14,583 nt of DNA from Isotricha intestinalis (Eukaryota; Ciliophora; Litostomatea; Vestibuliferida; Isotrichidae), in the NCBI GenBank assembly GCA_023807065.1, contig JAJJLU010004344.1, forward strand, positions 1 to 14,583, read 5' to 3'. Below, piece by piece: positions 7,715-14,583 of the stretch (its first letter is position 1; every line of letters begins with the position of its first letter). The notes beneath the pieces were generated by a model. It worked only from the letters and a program-made list of their open reading frames with translations, was not told the origin of the DNA and did no database searches. Both the position numbers and the translations under genes were made by a program.

Positions 7715-9922
7715 TTATTTTTCAGAATTTAAATTTAAAACTAATTTTCTTTTTTCATCATTATATTTTTTAATTCCACTTAATTCTTTTAATAAAATAC
7801 TTTTTTTTCCAGAAGAACTTCTTTCAAAAAAATTAAAAGATTTTTTAGAAAGTACAGGAGATTTATAATTAGGATTTTTAAAATTAATAAATATATTATC
7901 TTCTGTTTTATTTTCAGGATTAACTAAAAAATAATTATCTTCAGCATTATCTTTATGTTCTTTGCCAAAAATTAATTTAGTAATAATATCTTCTTTAGTT
8001 GTTTTCAAAACATTTTTTTCAAAATCATTTATACCTAATTTCAATAATTTCTTCCTTATATTTCCTTTAAGAGTTTTACTTGAATTTTCATTAGAATTAT
8101 TAATTGAATAATTATCTAAAGTAAAATTTCTATGTTTAATTTTAGGTTTGTGTTCTTTTTTATTAATAGAAGTTAAAAAAATAGAATTAGAAGCAATTTT
8201 TGGAAGTGTTTTTCTAATTAATTCAACTTTATTACTTGAAAAAGTATCATTTAATTTTTTTTCACCTTCTACTTTTTTATTTATAAGTAAAGAAGAGTCA
8301 AATCTTTTAAATATAGTTTTAAAACTAGGAATTTTAGAATATCTTTTATCTGACATTATATTTCTTTTAAATCTTTCTTTTAAATCTTTACTTTCCCAAA
8401 AAACAATATTTTCATCTTCTTTTCTGAAATCACCAGATAAAGAATTTTTATTAGTATATTTAATTCCTTGTAATCTTTGAATCATTAAAACTTTTTTATC
8501 AATTTCTAATTTTTTCCAATTTTCTGCAACTTTCTTATAATATTTAAAAATATTTTGTAACATATTAATATTAATAGCAAAAAAAGAAGCTTTTTTACTT
8601 ATACAAACAGCACTACAAAAATAGTGATTGTTATATAATAAATCTCCCATTCCTAAAATATCACCTTTTTTAGCATAAGTTAAAGGAACATCAATTTCTT
8701 TTCCTATATCAAAATAATCTATTTTTTCTAATTTAAAATTTCCTAATTGAGATATTATTAAATTTACTTTTTTATGAGTTAATTGATAAGCAGTAATTTT
8801 AAATTCACCTTCTTGTAAAAAATAAATTTCATCTCTTTCTTTTCCTTGTTTAAATAAATAATCTCCTGAAGTTATTTGTTTATTAGTAAAATAATTCCAA
8901 TAATTGTGACTAAATAAAAAAAAAGATATTTCACTAAATAATTTAAATTTAAAAATAAATTCAACGTCTTTTTTTTTATTTGTTTCTTGAATAGATCTTA
9001 AACATTTTCTATAAGCATTTGAAGTTAAAGTTCCAAAAATAGAATGTTCTTTAACAAAAATAGAAGCAGTTCTTTGAGAATTATCATTAATTAAAGCAAC
9101 TTCTCCAAATGAACTTCCATGAAATAAATCAACAACTTTATAATAACCAATAATTTTAACTTCAATACTATTAAATCTTTCAATATGAATATTTTCAGCA
9201 TTAATTTCACTAATATATTTTTCTAAAGTAAATTCTTCTTTTATTTCTTCTTTTATTTCTTCTTTTTTATTTTCTTCTTCTTTTTCTTCTTCTTCATTTG
9301 ATTCTGAAAGTAATTGTTCTTCTTCTTTTCTTTTTTCATCAGCTTTAATTTCATCTTCAATATCATCTAATTTAATATCAGGAAAAGTACCAGCATTATT
9401 ATAAAAGGTTCTTTCTAACAAATTTCTTTCATCATATTTATATAACATTTTTAAATGTTCAATATATTGTCTTCTATTCATTTGAATAGATATATTTTTA
9501 GGAACAACAACACTTACACTTCCTGTTAAAATAACATAAAACTTTTTTCCTATGTCTCCTACTTTCATCATAAAAGTATTTTTTTGATATTCTTCACATT
9601 CTAAATCATTACTTATTTTTTGTAAAAGAGGAGTTGGATCAAAATCTTCTTTTTGTCCTTGTAATATTAATGACATAAAATTTTTTAGTTGTTTTAAATA
9701 TTTTGTTAATATAAATATATCAGTTTCATCTTTTTCTAATTTTAATAATATCATTTTTATTATTGATAATGTTTCTTGCTGTTGAAATAATGAATCTAAA
9801 GGAGTTTTTTCTTCTTCTTTTTTTATTATTAAATCATATAATACTTTTATTATTTTGTCATTGCTTGTTTTTACTGCAGAATTTGTTACTTTTAAAGAAC
9901 CTCTTTGGTTTCTTTTTTTCAT
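7715..9922 (-). CDS. protein with two cyclic-nucleotide-binding folds
   Basis: This is a 735-residue protein with no kinase, channel or membrane segment. The first cyclic-nucleotide-binding fold spans about 105-310. It starts with G122-D-I-G125-K-K-F-Y and continues to the phosphate-binding cassette F272-G-E274-V-A-L ... Q-R284-T-A286. Both ligand-contact residues (Glu and Arg) are kept, with one extra residue between them compared with PKA. The fold is split by an insertion (about 143-250) ending in an acidic stretch rich in Glu (191-230). The second fold (about 320-460) keeps G353-D-Y-L-F-K-Q-G360 and the strand around 365-377. Its cassette is degenerate: the usual Glu is replaced by Asp (M425-G-D427) and there is no Arg near 434-437, so it probably does not bind nucleotide. 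The C-terminal 270 residues are basic, low in complexity and Ser/Asn-rich. The insertion layout recalls ciliate proteins with this domain. It may be a cAMP or cGMP sensor or scaffold; the partner is unknown. Confidence 0.88.
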   Translation of the reverse strand: MKKRNQRGSLKVTNSAVKTSNDKIIKVLYDLIIKKEEEKTPLDSLFQQQETLSIIKMILLKLEKDETDIFILTKYLKQLKNFMSLILQGQKEDFDPTPLLQKISNDLECEEYQKNTFMMKVGDIGKKFYVILTGSVSVVVPKNISIQMNRRQYIEHLKMLYKYDERNLLERTFYNNAGTFPDIKLDDIEDEIKADEKRKEEEQLLSESNEEEEKEEENKKEEIKEEIKEEFTLEKYISEINAENIHIERFNSIEVKIIGYYKVVDLFHGSSFGEVALINDNSQRTASIFVKEHSIFGTLTSNAYRKCLRSIQETNKKKDVEFIFKFKLFSEISFFLFSHNYWNYFTNKQITSGDYLFKQGKERDEIYFLQEGEFKITAYQLTHKKVNLIISQLGNFKLEKIDYFDIGKEIDVPLTYAKKGDILGMGDLLYNNHYFCSAVCISKKASFFAININMLQNIFKYYKKVAENWKKLEIDKKVLMIQRLQGIKYTNKNSLSGDFRKEDENIVFWESKDLKERFKRNIMSDKRYSKIPSFKTIFKRFDSSLLINKKVEGEKKLNDTFSSNKVELIRKTLPKIASNSIFLTSINKKEHKPKIKHRNFTLDNYSINNSNENSSKTLKGNIRKKLLKLGINDFEKNVLKTTKEDIITKLIFGKEHKDNAEDNYFLVNPENKTEDNIFINFKNPNYKSPVLSKKSFNFFERSSSGKKSILLKELSGIKKYNDEKRKLVLNLNSEK
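9234..9300. repeat. TTC-rich microsatellite inside coding sequence
   Basis: An imperfect TTC/TTT repeat on the plus strand encodes the Glu/Lys-rich stretch (about residues 208-230) of the cyclic-nucleotide-binding protein. A 12-bp unit close to TTCTTTTATTTC repeats at its left end, giving repeated Lys-Glu-Glu-Ile. The tract is likely to vary in length between strains while staying in frame. Confidence 0.75.
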
Positions 9923-10845
9923 TATAATTTTTTAATTTTTTTATAATTATTTTAAATTATATATATTTTTTATATGACTCTTTAATTAATCTCTTTGAAT
10001 TAATCTATGTTCATCTCATATTATTTTTTATTTTAATCTTCAACTAAGTATTTCATTAATAAATATGAAATGGGTAAAAAACATTCTATGTTTCTTGTGC
10101 TTTATATTTGTTTTCATCAAAATTTAAAAATAATAATTATATCCTGATATTTTTAGAAATTTACCATTTATTTATTCTTAATTTAACCAATATATTTCAT
10201 TAAGATATAGTCTAAATTATGATATATTTAACATAATATTTATTTAATAAACAAATCCTGCCAAAATAATTATTATAATAATATTTATTATTTAATTTAC
10301 TTTAGATATATCTTTTCTAAATTTTAGTTAATAAAATCCATTTTTTAATTCTTTGAAAATATCTCACAAAAGTGATTTCTCTGAAAAAGGTCTTATTATT
10401 ACTTAATATAATTATAATAATGGAATTAAATTTTGCTACACAACCAAAAAAAAAATGAATTTAGTTTTGGAAGTAAATTTAATTTGAAGCTAATATCTTT
10501 GGGATCAGATTCAAAGTATTTTGTTATAAACGACGATGATATATTTTAAGAATAAAATTGGAATTGTATTGTGATATTGTCAGAAAAATATAAGAATATT
10601 TGAAAAAAGTTAAAATATTTCAAATATTGAATATATGATACTTTGATATTTTTTGTGGAAAATCAAATAATATTTTATTATTATTTTTTTTATAATTGGT
10701 AAGGTTTTTACTTTATTATTTACTCTTTTATATAAAATAATTATACCCAAAATTATACTATAATTATTATTTGAAATTTAAAAAATAATAATTTCTTTAT
10801 CATTTAAATATTCAAAAAAAAAACAATTAAATTACATAATTCAAA
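9923..10845. other. AT-rich intergenic region with one coding-like fragment
   Basis: Most of this 923-bp spacer is plain AT-rich DNA. It should contain the promoter of the gene starting at 9922 and the 3' UTR of the gene ending at 10846. The exception is a GC-richer patch at about 10420-10549, listed separately as a possible broken gene fragment. Confidence 0.5.
10420..10549 (+). pseudogene. possible frameshifted small ORF or gene fragment
   Basis: An ATG at 10420 reads Met-Glu-Leu-Asn-Phe-Ala-Thr-Gln-Pro and then Lys codons in a run of ten As (10446-10455), before hitting TGA at 10456. In the frame one base on, 31 sense codons run from AAT at 10454 to a TAA at 10547. They use GGA, GAT, GAC, GAA and GTT in a gene-like way, with G in the first codon position in about a quarter of codons, and end in three Asp, Ile and Phe. 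Joining the two frames needs a shift at the A run, which could be a homopolymer sequencing error, a decayed gene or true frameshifting. I recognise no family. It could also be chance; the patch is short. Confidence 0.22.
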
Positions 10846-12033
10846 TTAATCTATTTTTCCATACTTTCGAACATATTTTTCAAGTAAATTCTTACATTTT
10901 GAATATTTAAAGTTTATACTTTTAACTATATTATCAAGTTGTTTATTTTCACCATTTAATTTTCTATAAATAATATCTTTTTCATGTAATTTCCTTTCAT
11001 AATCATCTTTAGTTCTTAGATATTCAGAAGAAATTGTATCAATTCTTTCATTTAATGAATTATTTTCTAATTTTAATTTATTAAAATCTTTCATAGTATT
11101 ATTAGGAGAAAATACATTTGAATAATTACTCAATTTTTTCTTATAAATATTATTTTCAATTTCAGTATTTTTTATTTTTTCTTTTAATGATTTATTTTCA
11201 TTTAAAATTTTATTCATTTTTACTTTATTATCATCGATTTCCATTTTTAATAAATTAATTTCCATAGCAGATAAAGGTGAAGATTGACTTCTTGTAAAAG
11301 GATTTTTTTCATTATTTTCTTGTTTAAAAAAAGGATGTGAAAAATAATCATCCCAACTTATTCTATCTTTTGGGTTTTTCTTTAATAATCTATTAATTAA
11401 ATTATTCAAATCTTGATCATTTATAGTATTTGATATTTCACCATATGAATTAAATGTTGGATTATTATTTTGAAATAATAATTCATATAATATTATTCCA
11501 ATACTCCATAAATCACTTTTTAAATTTGCAATATGATTATTTACTATTTCAGGAGCATCATATGGAGAATTTGAAGTCGTGTTATTAATACTATCTGAAA
11601 AAGTACAATTTGAAAAACCTCCTAGTTTAAGTGTTATATTCTCATCATTTATATCTTTTATTAAAATATTACTTGGATTTAAATTTCTATGTATTAATTT
11701 ATAATTCACCATTAATTTAAATGCTTGATTTAATTGATTAAAGAATTTTCGTATTTTATTAATTGAACATTTTTCTTCTTTCATATAATTTCTTAAAGTT
11801 GAATCACAATATTCTAAATAAAAATCTGAATAATTTGCTGTATCTTGTACTCCATATAAATGAATCACATGCTTTGACTCTAATAATTCTAATATTTTTT
11901 TTTGTTTTTTAAAATCAATCATATTTGTAATTTCTTTTTTATATCTTTTAATTGCGATTTTTAAAGGAAATACACCTTCAAAAATATTTGAATTTATTCC
12001 TTCTTTAATATGATTTCCAATTTGGACTTTCAT
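10846..12033 (-). CDS. pseudokinase with a C-terminal coiled coil
   Basis: This 395-residue protein has a kinase-like domain (about 5-237) followed by a Ser-rich linker and a long coiled coil (about 255-370) rich in Lys, Glu, Asn and Leu. The fold is kept: I26-A-I-K29 at the ATP lysine position, D159-A-P-E162, D174-L-W-S-I-G179 and the subdomain XI arginine R224. The catalytic residues are gone. The HRD aspartate is Asn117 (H-R-N), the following lysine is Asn119, and DFG is G139-F-S, so the metal-binding aspartate is Gly. The glycine loop keeps only G12, and the alpha-C glutamate appears to be Gln44. With both aspartates absent it is almost certainly inactive as a kinase and more likely a scaffold or allosteric partner that assembles through the coiled coil. 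The family cannot be named. The TAA stop and A-rich start context match the neighbours, and no decay is visible. Confidence 0.9.
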   Translation of the reverse strand: MKVQIGNHIKEGINSNIFEGVFPLKIAIKRYKKEITNMIDFKKQKKILELLESKHVIHLYGVQDTANYSDFYLEYCDSTLRNYMKEEKCSINKIRKFFNQLNQAFKLMVNYKLIHRNLNPSNILIKDINDENITLKLGGFSNCTFSDSINNTTSNSPYDAPEIVNNHIANLKSDLWSIGIILYELLFQNNNPTFNSYGEISNTINDQDLNNLINRLLKKNPKDRISWDDYFSHPFFKQENNEKNPFTRSQSSPLSAMEINLLKMEIDDNKVKMNKILNENKSLKEKIKNTEIENNIYKKKLSNYSNVFSPNNTMKDFNKLKLENNSLNERIDTISSEYLRTKDDYERKLHEKDIIYRKLNGENKQLDNIVKSINFKYSKCKNLLEKYVRKYGKID

Positions 12034-12770
12034 TTTTCTTTTAAATGTTTTTTTATATTTATAAAAAAAAAGGTGTGTAGATTTTTTCTATTTATTTTTA
12101 AAGGGATAATTTAAATTATAATTTCTCAAGGAATAAAATTATAAATTCTTTTTTAATTGAATATAGGATTTTTCTTAAAAATATAGTGATTATTATCTCA
12201 AAAAATTTTCATAAAATTAATTCATGTATATCAAGAATCAAAACCAAATATATAATATAAAATAATATCTTCAGGAATAAGAATATTTTATATCATAAGG
12301 CTTTAGAAAATTTATAGAATTTTAAAAAATTCAATAAATATAAGTAAAATATTTACAGCAAAGGAAATCTTTATTAAGATGTACTATTTAATGTTAAATA
12401 AAATGTTATTGAAGATAATATTAGGAAAAAAGAATATAATTCAATTAATTTCAATTTTTATTTTTTCAAGATAAATTATTGTCTTTAAAACAACACCACT
12501 TATACTTATTTCAAGTATATTTGAGAAATAAAAAGACATATATGAAAATAAAAAAAGGAGAAAAAGTGAGGATTTCTATTTTTAAGAAGTTTAAGGAATT
12601 ATACTTTATTAATTTTAAATATTTCAAGAATAGATAAACAAAGTTGGATACAATAAATATAGTATATAAAATTTAATTTTATATTATTAAAAATTAAATA
12701 TATTATATTATGTGATTTATAATCATAAAGATTTTATATAAAAAATTTTTTTATTTAAATAATAGAAATA
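12034..12770. other. AT-rich intergenic region
   Basis: This 737-bp spacer between two minus-strand genes holds the promoter of the pseudokinase and the 3' UTR of the phospholipase. Apart from one 31-codon plus-strand ORF (12542-12637), listed separately, I see only AT-rich sequence with no defined motif. Confidence 0.5.
12542..12637 (+). CDS. possible very small basic ORF
   Basis: An ATG opens 31 sense codons ending in TAA. The product is Lys- and Phe-rich, beginning Met-Lys-Ile-Lys-Lys-Gly-Glu-Lys-Val-Arg. It is slightly richer in G than the spacer and has GGA, GAA and GTG codons. It has no recognised family and a chance ORF is the likelier explanation. Confidence 0.12.
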   Translation: MKIKKGEKVRISIFKKFKELYFINFKYFKNR

Positions 12771-14117
12771 TTAACATTTTGCTATTATAAATTCAGTTTC
12801 AATATAATGACCATCACTTTTTGTAACAGATTGGTAATGAGTACCTTTTATTTTTTGAAAAAATGATGTATAAAAATAAGAATTATTTTCTTCAAGAGCA
12901 ACAGTATCACAATTAAAAATAGTTTTAGACTTTTTAATTTTATTTGAATCTCTTAATTTGTGAATAATACAATTTATTGTTTTCTTGTCACTTTTAATAT
13001 AAACATTATCATTTTTTTCTAAACAATCTTTGCCATTATTCTGAGCTTTTTCAATTAACTCAATTAACCAAACAAATTTTTCTTTTTGACAAATCAAATT
13101 TCCTTTATCATCAACAGCTAAATATTTAAAAGTATCAACATGAAAAAAACTAACATTTTTATTGAAGCTAATTGTTTCCTTTTCTTCACTATTAAAATTA
13201 TTTTTATATTTAATATTTTCTAAAATAAAATTTGTAAAATTATCACTGTTAATTTCTAAAGGATTAAAAACAGCAATTTTTTCAAATGAAAAATCCTTTG
13301 AAAAATTTTGAGAAATTAAATGATAAATTAAACCTTCACCTGGATAATCACATAAAACAATTCCCATTCTTCCTTCATATTTTAAGACTAATTTATTAGT
13401 ATAATATGCGATTAAAGCAGGAGATACAAATAAATAATCACTTGAACCACTAATATAATTCATATATAAATTAATATCTTCATTATATGTTATTGCTCTA
13501 TTAAATTGTTGTTTAATATATTTTTTTTTTGTGTCTATATCAGCTGAGGAATTTACTATCCATTTATTCTGAGCTGAAAATCCAGATTGTAAATCTAATC
13601 TTTTTCCCATTGAATCAAAAAATATTATTTTTCCTCTTAAATCTTTCACTTTTTCATTATATAAATTTTTCTGATAATTTATTATAATATCTTGATAATC
13701 TTTTATATAATCTTTATATATTTCTTGAATTGTTCTATTTGATTCTAAATCATCATATTCTTTTTGAACAGACATTAAAATAAATTCAGAAGGATGCTTT
13801 TTTAAAAAAAAATAAAAAATATAAATGATTTCACTAAAATTCATTTTTTGATCAATTGGTCCATGATAAGCCCTTAAACTATTATAAAATAATCTCAGTC
13901 TTATATCAAAAAATCGAATTCCTGCATTTAATTGTTGTTCTAAAGACCATGATTGATTAACAGCAAAAAATATTCCTTTTAATGCACAACTGTTATGTGT
14001 TCCTGGGATTGTTAAATCTTTTAATTCCATTTCATCATTTAAATATTTCATCCAATTTGGATATGTTATTAATGGGTTATTTTTATCACAATAATGAATT
14101 TCACATTTTCCACCCAT
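12771..14117 (-). CDS. phosphatidylinositol-specific phospholipase C (bacterial/GPI-PLC type)
   Basis: This 448-residue protein carries a PI-PLC X domain (about 25-275). The family motifs are P38-G-T-H41-N-S, with the general-base histidine; G66-I-R68-F-F-D71-I-R73, matching the D-x-R of Bacillus PI-PLC in which the Arg replaces the calcium ion of animal enzymes; A83-Y-H85-G-P with the general-acid histidine; a conserved strand at 112-121; and D257-Y-P-G near the end. Such enzymes cleave phosphatidylinositol or GPI anchors to diacylglycerol and a cyclic inositol phosphate without calcium. There is no PH, EF-hand, Y or C2 domain, so it is not a eukaryotic PLC-beta/gamma/delta. Residues about 320-448 form an extra domain; K331-Y-L-A-V-D-D-K-G-N340 resembles a beta-trefoil repeat, perhaps a lectin- or membrane-binding module. 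There is no signal peptide. The Met-Gly-Gly-Lys-Cys start hints at acylation, but Glu6 fits N-myristoylation poorly. Acquisition from bacteria is possible. Confidence 0.9.
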   Translation of the reverse strand: MGGKCEIHYCDKNNPLITYPNWMKYLNDEMELKDLTIPGTHNSCALKGIFFAVNQSWSLEQQLNAGIRFFDIRLRLFYNSLRAYHGPIDQKMNFSEIIYIFYFFLKKHPSEFILMSVQKEYDDLESNRTIQEIYKDYIKDYQDIIINYQKNLYNEKVKDLRGKIIFFDSMGKRLDLQSGFSAQNKWIVNSSADIDTKKKYIKQQFNRAITYNEDINLYMNYISGSSDYLFVSPALIAYYTNKLVLKYEGRMGIVLCDYPGEGLIYHLISQNFSKDFSFEKIAVFNPLEINSDNFTNFILENIKYKNNFNSEEKETISFNKNVSFFHVDTFKYLAVDDKGNLICQKEKFVWLIELIEKAQNNGKDCLEKNDNVYIKSDKKTINCIIHKLRDSNKIKKSKTIFNCDTVALEENNSYFYTSFFQKIKGTHYQSVTKSDGHYIETEFIIAKC

Positions 14118-14583
14118 TATAATTAAATATAATTTTCGTGTTATTTTTAATATTTTTCTTTTTATTTTTTTTATAATTTATTTTTTATTGGCTATGAATT
14201 GAAACTTAGAATAAATTTTTTCAAATAACATATAAAATTAGTAAATCTCATATAAAATAAAATGAATATATTTAAAAAAATTAATTTTTGAACTGAATAT
14301 TTTAGAATTTCAATTGATTAAAATTAAATAATCTTTTTTTAATAATTATTGATTTCATTTGTTTTTTTGTTATTTTATTAATATTTTTAAAGTCAAATAA
14401 ATATTATATTTCTAAATAAATGATTAATAAAAAAATAATAATATAGAATAAAAAAATTCTGAAGAGTTTTTGGAACCTTAAAATTTTTCTGAATGAACAA
14501 TTAAAAAAAATAATGGTATAAAAATCATAAAGGAATAATATATTATTTAGAAAAAATAATTATTTCTATTTTTAACTGAACTA
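14118..14583. other. AT-rich region at the window edge
   Basis: These 466 bases should include the promoter of the phospholipase gene at the left end. I see no ORF entering from the right, no repeat and no RNA gene. Confidence 0.5.

Noticed and set aside
8148..8480. Plus-strand ORF of 110 codons
   Set aside because: Antisense to the cyclic-nucleotide-binding protein, without its own start context or motifs.
10846..12033. Reading the pseudokinase as a decayed kinase gene
   Set aside because: The frame is intact over 395 codons, structural kinase residues are kept, and the coiled coil is undamaged, so a maintained pseudokinase fits better.
1..14583. tRNA genes, searched for by the T-arm GGTTCGA-type motif
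   Set aside because: The few TTCGA/TCGAA matches lie inside protein-coding genes and have no tRNA-like surroundings.

Overview
This window looks like a piece of a macronuclear-type genome from a ciliate that uses the standard genetic code. The DNA is extremely AT-rich. Seven intron-less genes are separated by 0.4-1.3 kb spacers made almost only of A and T. Six are on the minus strand and one (1688-2677) is on the plus strand. All seven stop at TAA and none has an in-frame TAA, TAG or TGA. That rules out the Tetrahymena/Paramecium code (TAA/TAG = Gln) for these genes. Litostome ciliates such as rumen entodiniomorphs are my best guess, because the protein families look ciliate-like: a cyclic-nucleotide-binding protein with a loop insertion, a kinase with a DFS motif, and a PG-rich-repeat-like protein. 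This is inference from style and I cannot exclude another AT-rich protist. No tRNA, rRNA, CRISPR array, telomeric repeat or complete mobile element was seen.

Layout from left to right: a possible last few codons of a plus-strand gene (2-34); a DFS-type protein kinase (215-1315, -); a very basic protein with one degenerate PG-rich (SHIPPO-like) repeat (1688-2677, +), divergent from the kinase; homospermidine synthase of the bacterial type (3156-4544, -), convergent with the previous gene; a 182-residue protein with a paired SILK and RVxF motif for protein phosphatase 1 and a CaaX tail (5885-6433, -); a 735-residue protein with two cyclic-nucleotide-binding folds (7715-9922, -); a pseudokinase with a C-terminal coiled coil (10846-12033, -); and a bacterial/GPI-type PI-specific phospholipase C with an unrecognised C-terminal domain (12771-14117, -).

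Most of the genes are signalling parts: one probably active kinase, one inactive kinase, a likely PP1 regulator, a cyclic-nucleotide sensor and a phosphoinositide lipase. There is no evidence that they are co-transcribed; each has its own long AT-rich spacer, so the grouping may be chance. Homospermidine synthase is the metabolic exception. It and the PI-PLC are the best candidates for genes of bacterial ancestry.

The items most worth a second look are the SILK + RVxF + CaaX protein, the pseudokinase lacking both catalytic aspartates, the homospermidine synthase with its unusual 3' flank, the PI-PLC C-terminal domain, and a frameshifted coding-like fragment in the spacer at 10420-10549.
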